Source: Streptomyces sp. Tu6071
GTDB lineage: Bacteria > Actinomycetota > Actinomycetes > Streptomycetales > Streptomycetaceae
NCBI RefSeq assembly: GCF_000213055.1
Contig: NZ_CM001165.1
Location: forward strand, 5,912,945 to 5,976,944
Reading direction: 5' to 3'
Length of the DNA: 64,000 bases
The translations under genes were made by a program, and so were the position numbers. Shown in pieces: positions 43,616 to 51,914 of the stretch (the first letter of the stretch is position 1; each line of letters starts with the position of its first letter). Below the pieces are notes generated by a model. It saw only the letters and a list, made by a program, of their open reading frames with translations, had not been told where the DNA came from and did not search any database.

Positions 43616-45202
43616 ATGACGGACCGAACCCCTCAGCGCACCCCCAACCGACAGCTCGCCGCGCTCATCGCGGAGGCGGGGTTCTCCAACGCGGGGCTCG
43701 CCCGGCGGGTGGACCAGCTCGGACTGGAACACGGGCTCGACCTGAGATACGACAAGACCTCCGTGACCCGCTGGCTGCGCGGCCAGCAGCCACGCGGCAC
43801 GACCCCCGCGCTCATCGCCGAGGTCTTCACCCGGCGTCTCGGCCGCAGGCTCAGCGCCCAGGACCTCGGGCTCGACGCCTGCGCCCCCGTCTACGCGGGG
43901 CTCGAATTCGCCGGGACGCCGGAGGAGGCCGTCGACATCGTCGGCGGGCTGTGGCGCAAGGACTCGGGGAGCCATGCCGAACTGCGCAAGATCGCCTTCA
44001 CGCCCGCGGGCCTCGTCGTCCCGAGCCGCGACTGGCTCATCGGGCGCCCCGACGAACGGGTCGGGCGCTTCGCGGACGAACGCGCCGGACGGACCGGGCG
44101 CACGGAGCCCAAGGAGGGCGCGGAGAACGCCGAGATCCCCCGGCAGGAACCCGTTGCCGTGGGCGCACTCGGCGTCCCCGCGCAGCCGACGGCGGGCGCG
44201 GGCCGGGTCCCGCAGCAGGCCAGGCCGGGAGCCCTGCGCGGTCCCGCCCCCGCGCCGGGCGCCTCGTGGGGGCGTTCGGGGAGCGAGCGCGGGCCCGGAC
44301 AGAAGGTCACGAGCGGCGACATCGCCGCACTGCGCTCGGTCGCGGACCTCTTCCGCTCCCTCGACCACACCTACGGCGGCGGCCACGCCCGGCAGGCCCT
44401 CGTGCGCTACCTGGAGCACGAGGCCGAGCCGATGCTGCGCGGCGTCTACGGCGAGCAGACCGGCCGCCGGCTCTTCGCCGCGGCGGCCGACCTGACGAGG
44501 CTCGCGGGCTGGACCTCGTACGACATCGCCGCGCACGGACTCGCGCAGCGCTACTTCGTACAGGCCCTGCGCCTCTCGCAGGCGGCCGACGACCGCGTCT
44601 ACGGCGCGTACGTCCTCATCACGATGAGCCGCCAGGCCGTCTACCTCGGCCACGGCCGGGAGGCGGTGCAGCTCGCGCGGGTCGCCCAGCAGGGCGTCGG
44701 CTCCGCGGTGCCGCCCGCCGTGCAGGCGCTCCTGCACGCGGCGGAGGCGCGGGGGCACGGGGTACTGGGCGAGACGCGGTCCTGCACGGCCTCACTGGTA
44801 CGGGCCGAGCGGGCGCTCGAAGTGGCCCGCCCCGGCGACGAGGTCCCCGGTTGGGCCCGCTTCTTCGACGAGGCCCAGCTCGCCGACGAGTTCGGGCACT
44901 GCTACCGCGACCTCCAGCAGTACCGGGCCTCGGCGCAGCACGCCGAACGCTCCCTGCAACTGCGCGCGAGCGGCTACGCCCGCAGCCGCCTCTTCTGCCG
45001 CGTCGTCCTCGCCACGGCCCGTCTCGGCCTCGGCGACCTCGACGCGGCCTGCGCCCACGGGGCGGAGGCCGCGCAGGCGGCGGGCGAGATGCGCTCGGTC
45101 CGCGCGGTCGAGTACGTACGCGACTTCGAGCGCCGCCTGGAGCCGTACCGCGACGCGGGCCCGGTCCGGGGGTACCGGGACCGGGTGGCGGCATATCAGT
45201 AA
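43616..45202 (+). CDS. NsdA-like TPR regulatory protein
   Basis: A 528-residue streptomycete regulator. The N-terminal ~80 residues resemble a divergent helix-turn-helix (LAALIAEAGFSNAGLARRV, KTSVTRWLRGQQPRGTTPAL). A low-complexity Arg/Ala/Pro linker (about 150-220) follows, then a long helical-repeat region of the tetratricopeptide type (LAQRYFVQALRLSQAADDRV, GHCYRDLQQYRASAQHAERS). This plan matches NsdA-type negative regulators of sporulation and antibiotic production, but it is a paralogue-rich group and NsdA itself is not claimed. ATG 43616 overlaps no neighbour. Confidence 0.75.
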   Translation: MTDRTPQRTPNRQLAALIAEAGFSNAGLARRVDQLGLEHGLDLRYDKTSVTRWLRGQQPRGTTPALIAEVFTRRLGRRLSAQDLGLDACAPVYAGLEFAGTPEEAVDIVGGLWRKDSGSHAELRKIAFTPAGLVVPSRDWLIGRPDERVGRFADERAGRTGRTEPKEGAENAEIPRQEPVAVGALGVPAQPTAGAGRVPQQARPGALRGPAPAPGASWGRSGSERGPGQKVTSGDIAALRSVADLFRSLDHTYGGGHARQALVRYLEHEAEPMLRGVYGEQTGRRLFAAAADLTRLAGWTSYDIAAHGLAQRYFVQALRLSQAADDRVYGAYVLITMSRQAVYLGHGREAVQLARVAQQGVGSAVPPAVQALLHAAEARGHGVLGETRSCTASLVRAERALEVARPGDEVPGWARFFDEAQLADEFGHCYRDLQQYRASAQHAERSLQLRASGYARSRLFCRVVLATARLGLGDLDAACAHGAEAAQAAGEMRSVRAVEYVRDFERRLEPYRDAGPVRGYRDRVAAYQ

Positions 45203-45223
45203 CGGGGGTGGCTGGAAGCGGTC

Positions 45224-45303
45224 TGTGGACAACTCGGGGTCCGCACGGAAAACGCTCACCGGATCGGGTGAGGGGCGTTGCGGGTCCGCCGGAGTTGTCC
45301 ACA
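45224..45303. promoter_or_regulatory. Inverted pair of perfect DnaA boxes
   Basis: TTGTCCACA, the preferred streptomycete DnaA box, occurs at 45295-45303 on the plus strand and at 45232-45224 on the minus strand. The boxes lie inside exact 13-bp inverted arms (45222-45234 and 45293-45305). A smaller imperfect hairpin lies between them. The region is intergenic between two convergent genes, with no dnaA or dnaN nearby. Confidence 0.6.
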
Positions 45304-45572
45304 GATTTGGTGGGGTGGGCGGGGGAGGGGGGCGATTTGCGGAAGACTGTTAACAGGGGAGCCCCCCGGGTGGGAGGGGGCTGTTCCGGGCCGGGTGCGT
45401 GCGGCCCAGCGTCCCGGCGGGAGGCGGCCGTCCCGGCGGGAGGCGGCTGTCCCGGCCCTGCGGTCCTCCCATGCGACAAGGCCGCCGACTTCCCCCTCAG
45501 CCCCCCACCGCCCCCGTCTCCCCCTCACCGTCCCCGCCGTCCCCTCACCCCCTCACCGCCCCGCCTCCCCCC

Positions 45573-46889
45573 TCAAGCCGCCACCACCTCCGGCAACCCC
45601 CGCGTCCGCGCCGTGGGCGTCACGCCGAAGTCGCGCAGGACCGCGTGGGCGGCGCGGCGGCCTGAGCTGAGGGCGCCCTGGACCGAGCCCGTGTCGCGGT
45701 GGTCGCCGCACACGTAGAGGCCGTCCAGGACGCGGACCACGCGGCGCGGGTCGTGCGGCGGGGCCATCGCCGGGACCGCCTCCGCGTCGTGGTGCACGGC
45801 GAGCAGGTCCCAGTCCCGGGTCGGTACGCCGTACAGCGCCGCGAGGTGCGCCCGGACGGGGCCGTCGAGGCCGGCGGGCGGGCGGCCCGGGACCGTTGAG
45901 GAGACGAGGGCGCGCCCGGCGGGCGCGCGGCCCGGGTCCACGGCGCTCAGCACCGCCGTGTGCGAGACCGGGCCCGAGCGGTCGCCGTCCAGGACGAGCG
46001 AGGACCCCGTGGCGGGCGCGACGGGCGCGCTGTGGTGGAAGACCGTCACCTCGTGGAAGCGCGGCACGCGAAGGCCCGGCAGCAGCTCCGCCGCGTCCCG
46101 CGCCCCCGTCGCCACGAGCAGCGCGCGGCAGCCGAGTTCGCCGTGCTCCTTCGTCGTCACGGCGGACGTCGACACCGCCGTGACATGCACGCCGGTACGG
46201 ATCGTGCCCGCCGGGAGCGTCGCGGCGAGCTGTTCGGCGAGCGCCCCCGAGCCGCCCTCGGGCACGCAGAGCCGTCCGCGCGCGAAATCGCGCAGCGCGA
46301 AGTCCGCGACGCGCGAGGACGTGGACAGCTCGGGGTCGAGGAGCAGCGCGGTGAGCAACGGGCGCAGGAACGTCTGCGCGGTACGGCGCGGCAGGCCCTG
46401 CGCAGCGAGCGCCTCGGCCGCCGTGCGCTCCTCGCGCGCGCTCAGCCGCGCGTCGTCGGCGTGCGCGAGCCGGGTGAGGACGGCGGAGAGCCGCGCCTGG
46501 TCGAGGGCGCGGACCCCGGCCCCGTACGGTCGGGGGGCGCTCGCGAGGGCGCGTGCCGCCGTCAGTGCGCCCCTGGTGCGCCTGCCGTCGCCGATACGGT
46601 GCAGCCGCCCCGCGCTGTGCACGAGCGCGCCCGGCGCGAAGGGCCGCAGCGCGAGCCCTTCGAGGCCCGGCGTGCGGCGCAGTTCGGGGTGCGCGGTGCT
46701 CAGCAGCCGGCCCACCCGGTCGAGCCGGAAGCCGTCCACCTCCTCGGTCGCCATACGACCGCCGACGCGCGGTCCCGCCTCCAGCACGGAGACCGTCACT
46801 CCCGCACTGACCAGGTGGTGCGCCGCCGAGAGGCCCGCCACTCCGGCTCCGACGATGATCACATCCGCTTGCTGTGCCGTATCGAACAC
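45573..46889 (-). CDS. FAD-dependent amine oxidase/protoporphyrinogen oxidase-like protein
   Basis: A 438-residue flavoprotein. Dinucleotide-binding motif VIIVGAGVAGLSAAHHL near residues 10-26, followed by EAGPRVGGRMAT with the ribose-binding Glu. The C-terminal FAD block is GLYVCGDHRDTGSVQGALSS. The overall plan fits NAD(P)/FAD-dependent oxidoreductases related to phytoene desaturase and protoporphyrinogen oxidase; the substrate is unknown. The frame opens at 47027, but GTG 46889 has a GGGAGGGG site and gives the usual short N-terminus. Converges on the TPR regulator. Confidence 0.85.
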   Translation of the reverse strand: MFDTAQQADVIIVGAGVAGLSAAHHLVSAGVTVSVLEAGPRVGGRMATEEVDGFRLDRVGRLLSTAHPELRRTPGLEGLALRPFAPGALVHSAGRLHRIGDGRRTRGALTAARALASAPRPYGAGVRALDQARLSAVLTRLAHADDARLSAREERTAAEALAAQGLPRRTAQTFLRPLLTALLLDPELSTSSRVADFALRDFARGRLCVPEGGSGALAEQLAATLPAGTIRTGVHVTAVSTSAVTTKEHGELGCRALLVATGARDAAELLPGLRVPRFHEVTVFHHSAPVAPATGSSLVLDGDRSGPVSHTAVLSAVDPGRAPAGRALVSSTVPGRPPAGLDGPVRAHLAALYGVPTRDWDLLAVHHDAEAVPAMAPPHDPRRVVRVLDGLYVCGDHRDTGSVQGALSSGRRAAHAVLRDFGVTPTARTRGLPEVVAA

Positions 46890-47174
46890 GGCCCCTCCCT
46901 CGGGGTCGGGCGTCTGCCGCTGGGGCGTGTGCCCCGAACAGCCCGCGCTATGAGCCCAGTTCCTCGACGAGCCTAGGAGCGGGGGTACGGGCCGGGGGAG
47001 CGCTCGTGCGGGGGCGCGGGGTGGCACGGGGTGGCTCGGTACGGGGCACGCCGGGCCGTCGGGACGGCAGCGCCGCGGCCCCGTACCGCCCCCGGCGCTT
47101 CCCGTACGGTCGCGGGCCGCCCCCAGCCGCCCCTCGCCCTCCGTCCCTGCCCTCTCCGGCTCCCCCCGCCGCCC

Positions 47175-48155
47175 TCAGTCCCGTGCCGCCGCCGCGATCG
47201 CCTCCTCCGCGCTTGGGAAGGCGAAGCGGAAGCCGGAGTCGAGGAGGCGGCGGGGGACGACGCGCTGGCTGCCCAGGACGTCGCCCGCGAACTCGCCGAG
47301 GGCGAGGCGCAGCGCCGGGGCCGGGACGGGGAAGGGCGTGGGGCGGCGCAGGACGCGGCCCATCGCCGCGGTGACCTCGCGGTTGGTCTCGGGCTCGGGC
47401 GCCGTGAGGTTGAAGGGGCCTTCGAGCGTGGGCGTGTCGATGAGGTGGCGCAGCGCCGCGATGTGGTCGTGGAGCGCGATGAAGCTCCAGTACTGCCGCC
47501 CGTTCCCGATGCGCCCCCCGAGCCCCGCCTTGAAGAGCGGGAAGAGCCGCCCCCACGCGCCGCCTCCGCGCGAGACGACGAGCCCGGTCCGCGCGAACAC
47601 CGTCCGCACCCCCGCCTCGGCCGCGGCCCCCGCCGCGTCCTCCCACTCCACGCACACGTCCGGCAGGAAGCCCTCGCCGGGGCCCGCGCTCTCGTCCACG
47701 GCGCGCTCGCCCGTGTCGCCGTAGTAGCCGATCGCGCTGCCGCACACGAAGACCTCGGGCCGCTGGTCGAGCGAGGCGACCGCGTCGGCGAGCGCGGCGG
47801 TGCCGAGCACGCGGCTGTCGCGGATGGTCCGCTTGTACGCGTCGGTCCAGCGGTGGTCGCCGATGCCCGCGCCCGCCAGGTTCACGACGGTGTCGCAGCC
47901 CGCGAGGGCCGCCGTGTCCACGTCACCGCGCTCCGGGTCCCAGCGCGCCTCGTCCTCGGCCCGCGCCTCGCGCCGTACCAGCCGCACGACCGTGTGCCCG
48001 TCGGCGCGCAGCGAGCGGGCGAGGGCGCCGCCGATGAGCCCGGAGGCCCCCGCGATCGCCACCCGCCGCCGCGCGGGCACCTCCCGTACCGCCGCCTCGT
48101 CCTCGGCGAAGCCCAAGCCCGCCGCCGCGCCCGTCTCGTCCTCGTGCTCTTCCAT
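47175..48155 (-). CDS. TIGR01777-type NAD(P)-dependent epimerase
   Basis: A 326-residue extended SDR-like protein of the TIGR01777/YfcH family. After a ~30-residue acidic extension, the cofactor motif AGASGLIGGALARSL begins near residue 33, followed by VNLAGAGIGDHRWTDAYKR and the family-typical SAIGYYGDTGERAVDES. A DUF1731-like C-terminal end (RVVPRRLLDSGFRFAFPS) is present. ATG 48155 is the likely start; the frame upstream to 48365 is Arg-rich and non-coding in character. Function of the family is uncertain. Divergent from the acetyltransferase gene 70 bp away. Confidence 0.88.
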   Translation of the reverse strand: MEEHEDETGAAAGLGFAEDEAAVREVPARRRVAIAGASGLIGGALARSLRADGHTVVRLVRREARAEDEARWDPERGDVDTAALAGCDTVVNLAGAGIGDHRWTDAYKRTIRDSRVLGTAALADAVASLDQRPEVFVCGSAIGYYGDTGERAVDESAGPGEGFLPDVCVEWEDAAGAAAEAGVRTVFARTGLVVSRGGGAWGRLFPLFKAGLGGRIGNGRQYWSFIALHDHIAALRHLIDTPTLEGPFNLTAPEPETNREVTAAMGRVLRRPTPFPVPAPALRLALGEFAGDVLGSQRVVPRRLLDSGFRFAFPSAEEAIAAAARD

Positions 48156-48225
48156 GCCGTCATCGTGCCCCGCCGGGCCGGGAAAATGGCGTGAGCGGTG
48201 AGCGGCCCGGGTGAAGGATGGCCCC

Positions 48226-48780
48226 ATGCCGACCGAACAGCCCATAGCCGCGTCCGCGCGGCCACCCGCCCCCGGGGCTCCCCTCGTCCGTCCCGCCCGC
48301 GCCGGGGACGAGCCCGCGCTCGCCGCCCTCGACGCCGCCACCTGGTCCACGCTCCACGCCATCACCCCGCGCCCCGTCCCGCCGCTCCCGTCCTTCTTCC
48401 GCCCGGAGCGCGGCCCCGAGGCCCACCTCGTCGCCGAAGTCCCCGAGAACCCGGGCCACCCGGTCGGCTACCTCCGCCTCGTCCCCTCCATCCCGCTGCC
48501 CGCGAACGCCCACGTGCGCGCGATCCAGGGCCTCGCGGTCGATCCCGCGGTACGGGGCCGGGGTGTCGCCCGCGCCCTGCTCCTCGCCGCCGTCGCCCGT
48601 TGCCGCGCCGAGGGCGCCCGCCGCCTCACGCTGCGCGTGCTCGGCCACAACACGCCCGCGCGGCGCCTCTACGAGAGCGAGGGCTTCGCCGTCGAAGGCG
48701 TCCTGCCGGGGGAGATGTACCTCGACGGGGCGTACGTGGACGATGTCCTCATGGGTCTCGTGGTACACCCCGAGGAGTGA
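48226..48780 (+). CDS. GNAT-family N-acetyltransferase
   Basis: A 184-residue acetyl-CoA-dependent acetyltransferase. The pyrophosphate-binding loop VRGRGVARALLLAAV follows strand LAVDPAV. RRLYESEGFAVEGVLPGEMY forms the C-terminal motif B region and YVDDVLMGL the end strand. Resembles RimI/RimJ-like or small-molecule acetyltransferases; acceptor unknown. ATG 48226 has GAAGGA seven bases upstream and is preferred over GTG 48211. Transcribed away from the epimerase gene; the phosphatase gene follows 114 bp later. Confidence 0.88.
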   Translation: MPTEQPIAASARPPAPGAPLVRPARAGDEPALAALDAATWSTLHAITPRPVPPLPSFFRPERGPEAHLVAEVPENPGHPVGYLRLVPSIPLPANAHVRAIQGLAVDPAVRGRGVARALLLAAVARCRAEGARRLTLRVLGHNTPARRLYESEGFAVEGVLPGEMYLDGAYVDDVLMGLVVHPEE

Positions 48781-48894
48781 TGCGGGGGCCACCCGGCGTG
48801 CGACGCGGGCGCCACCGTACGAGGGTGGGACCGCGCCGCACGAAGGCGGGGCGAACGGTCCGGATCGACAGCGGGCCCGGAGGGAGCACACCCG

Positions 48895-50124
48895 ATGCAG
48901 GGGCCGGAGCCCGACAACACGAGCCGCGGCGAGAACCGGCCCTGGCGGGTCGCGGTCGCCGCGCGCGCGGTGCTGCGCCGCCAGGACCGCACCGGGGACC
49001 CGTTGCGCGTGGCCCGCCCCTCCCGGTGGCTGCGGTGGCTCCCCGTCTACCTGCTCTTCGCGCTCGCCGTGGTGCAGGCGATCGTGGGGAACAGGTTCGA
49101 GCTCGGCTTCCTCATCGGCGCGATCCCGCCGCTCGCCGCGCTCACCTACAAGGCCGTCGGCACCGCCGTCTTCGGCGGCATCGTGCTCGTCCTGCTGTGG
49201 GTGCCCGCGATCCGGCTCGGTCGCGCGGGCGACTCCGACCTCGTCACGGTCGCCTTCGTCGCCGTGCTCAGCGTCGTCATCGCCTGGGCGCGGCGCCGCA
49301 GGGACGAACAGCTCGTCACCGTCCGCACGGTCGCGCAGGCCGCCCAGTTCGCCGTCCTGCCCCCGCTGCCGCCGCGCGTCGGCCCGGTGCGCTGCGCGGG
49401 CCTCTACCGCGCCGCCCAGCACGGCACGCTCGTCGGCGGGGACCTCTTCGACGTCCGCGAGGGCCCGTACGGGGTGCGCGCGCTCGTCGGCGACGTGCAG
49501 GGCCACGGGCTCCAGGCGGTCGGTACGGTCGCCGCGCTGCTCGGCGCCTTCCGCGAGGCCGTGCTCGACCAGGAACGCCTCACGGGCGTCGCCGGACAAC
49601 TGGACCGCAGGCTCAGCGTCGACGCCGAGGACGTGATCGCCGCGGGCCGGGTCGAGGGCGAGACCGACGCCGTCTCGGAACTCTTCGCGACCGCGGTGCT
49701 CCTCGAATTCCCGCCCGGCTCCACGGAGGTGCGGATCGTCTCCTGCGGGCACCCGCCGCCGCTCCTCCTCCACACCGGGGGCGCCCGCGAACTGCCCGTC
49801 ATCGCCGGTCCCCCGCTCGGCCTCGGCGTCCCCTCCGAGGGCTACCGCACGCTGACGGTGCCCCTGCGGACGGGGGAGTGGCTCTTCGCGTACACCGACG
49901 GGGTCACCGAGACCCGCGACCGCACCGGCACCTTCTACCCGCTCACCGAGCGTGCGGCGCGGCTGCGCACGGACGACCCGATCGCCTTCACCGACACCCT
50001 CTGGGACAACCTGCGCGACTACGCGCGCGGCGACATCACGGACGACGTCGCGATGCTCGTCTTCGCCCCCGACCCGCCGGACCTGCCCGACCCGGTGGTG
50101 GGACCGGAGGGCGGCGCGGCCTGA
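48895..50124 (+). CDS. Membrane-anchored PP2C/SpoIIE-family phosphatase
   Basis: A 409-residue protein. Three to four hydrophobic helices span about residues 45-130. A SpoIIE/PP2C phosphatase domain follows, with metal-binding motifs GGDLFDV and GDVQGHGLQAV near 178-210, later SCGHPPPLLL, and the closing ITDDVAMLV. Such enzymes dephosphorylate anti-sigma-factor antagonists in streptomycete partner-switching systems, often sensing at the membrane. There is no PAS or GAF domain, so input probably comes through the membrane segment. No anti-sigma partner gene is adjacent. ATG 48895. Confidence 0.9.
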   Translation: MQGPEPDNTSRGENRPWRVAVAARAVLRRQDRTGDPLRVARPSRWLRWLPVYLLFALAVVQAIVGNRFELGFLIGAIPPLAALTYKAVGTAVFGGIVLVLLWVPAIRLGRAGDSDLVTVAFVAVLSVVIAWARRRRDEQLVTVRTVAQAAQFAVLPPLPPRVGPVRCAGLYRAAQHGTLVGGDLFDVREGPYGVRALVGDVQGHGLQAVGTVAALLGAFREAVLDQERLTGVAGQLDRRLSVDAEDVIAAGRVEGETDAVSELFATAVLLEFPPGSTEVRIVSCGHPPPLLLHTGGARELPVIAGPPLGLGVPSEGYRTLTVPLRTGEWLFAYTDGVTETRDRTGTFYPLTERAARLRTDDPIAFTDTLWDNLRDYARGDITDDVAMLVFAPDPPDLPDPVVGPEGGAA

Positions 50125-50289
50125 GCGGGGGCGCGGGCCCCCGGCCGTCGCGCGCGTACGTCACGCGTCCGCCCGGCCGCGCGACATTCGGCCGCCTCCG
50201 ACGGTACCCGGCCCCCACGGCACCCGACCGCCCGACCCCCACGGCACCCGGCCCCTACCGCAGCGGCCGGGCACCCCCGTCCCGCCCCC

Positions 50290-50817
50290 TCACCCCCCGT
50301 ACCGCTCCCACAGCCGCGGATACCGCGACTCCAGTTCGTCCTCGTCGTCGAGCGGGAACGGCGTGCCCTCGGGCACCTCGGGCTCCGGGGGCAGGCCGAG
50401 CGCGGGCAGCGGGGCCCCGGTGAGCTGCTCGTAGGCGTCCTCGGCCGCCTCGCCCAGCTCGCCCGCGTCCCCGTCGATCTCCTCGTCGAAGTCGGGCAGC
50501 AGCTCCGCGAGTGAGTCGGCGTCGGCGAGCGCGCCCTCGAAGACGGAGCGGCCCTGCGCGATGAGCCAGCAGCGGAAGTAGTCGAAGCTCTCCTCGTCCG
50601 CCCCCTCGGGCGCGGCGAGCAGCACCCCGGCCGCTCCCCACAGCTCCCACGTCCACGCCCGGCGGAAGCGCACCGTGAAATGACGGGCGAAGTCCGCGAC
50701 CGACTCGGGGTCGAGCTGGAGCAGCCGGTCGACGACCACGTCGGCCTGCTCCTCCGGATCGCCGTCCGCCGCCTCGCGGGCGGAGTCGATGAGCTCCCAG
50801 AACTGCGTCTCGTCCAT
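50290..50817 (-). CDS. DUF4240 domain protein
   Basis: A 175-residue acidic cytoplasmic protein with the DUF4240 pattern: MDETQFWELIDSAREAA at the start, then FDYFRCWLIAQGRSVFEGAL and DAYEQLTGAPLPAL. Residues after ~150 are Glu/Asp-rich. ATG 50817 is chosen because it starts exactly at the conserved MDETxFWxLI. The frame continues upstream to 50889 in basic, low-complexity sequence. The family is common in actinobacteria and has no settled function. Confidence 0.85.
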   Translation of the reverse strand: MDETQFWELIDSAREAADGDPEEQADVVVDRLLQLDPESVADFARHFTVRFRRAWTWELWGAAGVLLAAPEGADEESFDYFRCWLIAQGRSVFEGALADADSLAELLPDFDEEIDGDAGELGEAAEDAYEQLTGAPLPALGLPPEPEVPEGTPFPLDDEDELESRYPRLWERYGG

Positions 50818-50947
50818 CACCAGCACAGCATCCGCCCTCACCGCGCCCCGCGCACGCCGGGCCGGGCGGGAACGTGCGTTCTGCCCCATACGTGCGGGTA
50901 CGGACGGCGAGAAAGGGGTACGGGCTCGACGCGGAACCGCGCCCGGC

Positions 50948-51733
50948 TCAGGCCAGCTCCGCCAGACCGCTCAGCGGGTTCAGCGCGAGCGCCCCGAAGA
51001 CCGCGCCCTGCGGATCGCTCAGCACGGTGAAGCGGCCCGAGGCGATCGTGCGGGGCGGGACGAGCACGCTGCCGCCCGCCTTGGCACAGCGCGCGGCCGT
51101 CGCGTCGCAGTCCGCCGTGGCCACGTACACCATCCAGTGCGGGGGCACGTGCGGCGGGAAGGAGTCGTTCATGCGCAGCAGTCCGCCGAAGGGCTCGTCG
51201 TCCACCGTCCACATGCGGTAGCCGTTCTCGTCCGGACTCGTCGTCGCCCAGCCGAGCACGGTCGCGTAGAAGTCGGTCGGCACCGCGGGATCGCGGCTCG
51301 CCAGCTCGAACCAGCAGAAACCGCCGATCGCGTTGACGACGCCGAAACCGGGGTGCGCGCGGCGCTGCCACAGCCCGAAGACCGCGCCCGCCGGGTCCGC
51401 GCACACCGCGTACCTGCCCTGGTCGAGCATGTCGGAGGGCCCCGCGGTCACCGTCCCGCCCGCGCCCTCGACGCGCGCGGTCACCGCGTCCACGCCCTCG
51501 GCCTGGAAGTACGGCAGCCAGGCGGCCGGGCGGTCCGGGCGCGCGGTCGGCGCGAGGCCCCCCACGGTGCGCCCGTCGTCGAGCGCGAAGAGCCCGTAGC
51601 CCCGGGCGTCCCGCCCCGGCAGCTCGCCGGACTCCCAGCCGAGGACGGACCGGTAGAAGCGGCGCGCGGCGCTCGTGTCGGGCGTCGTCAGATCGGCCCA
51701 GCAGGGCGTCGAGGACACGTTGGCGATCTTCAT
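50948..51733 (-). CDS. Two-domain VOC (glyoxalase/bleomycin-resistance fold) protein
   Basis: A 261-residue protein with two vicinal-oxygen-chelate modules. The first (residues ~8-125) has CWADLTTPDTSAARRFYRSV and VCADPAGAVFGLWQ. The second (~135-255) has CWFELASRDPAVPTDFYATV and VLSDPQGAVFGAL. Fused double-VOC proteins in streptomycetes are related to hydroxylase, dioxygenase and drug-binding proteins; metal ligands and substrate cannot be fixed here. ATG 51733. It follows the aceE terminator on the same strand and is probably transcribed separately. Confidence 0.88.
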   Translation of the reverse strand: MKIANVSSTPCWADLTTPDTSAARRFYRSVLGWESGELPGRDARGYGLFALDDGRTVGGLAPTARPDRPAAWLPYFQAEGVDAVTARVEGAGGTVTAGPSDMLDQGRYAVCADPAGAVFGLWQRRAHPGFGVVNAIGGFCWFELASRDPAVPTDFYATVLGWATTSPDENGYRMWTVDDEPFGGLLRMNDSFPPHVPPHWMVYVATADCDATAARCAKAGGSVLVPPRTIASGRFTVLSDPQGAVFGALALNPLSGLAELA

Positions 51734-51844
51734 GGACCGTGCTCCCGCTCCGGTCGGTGGCACGGGCGGCGGCGCGGTGCGCGGGCGCCCTGGGACGAGT
51801 CCATTCACGCACGGCTCGGGGAAGCGGGCAAAAGGGCGGACACG

Positions 51845-51890
51845 GGTACGGGACGGGGCGCGACCCGAAGGCCGCGCCCCGTCCCGTACC
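51845..51890 (-). terminator. Terminator of aceE
   Basis: A perfect 18-bp stem with a 10-base loop, beginning 24 bp after the aceE stop in the direction of transcription. It separates aceE from the VOC gene. Confidence 0.85.
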
Positions 51891-51914
51891 GGGGGCTCGG
51901 ACGCCCCGCCCGGC

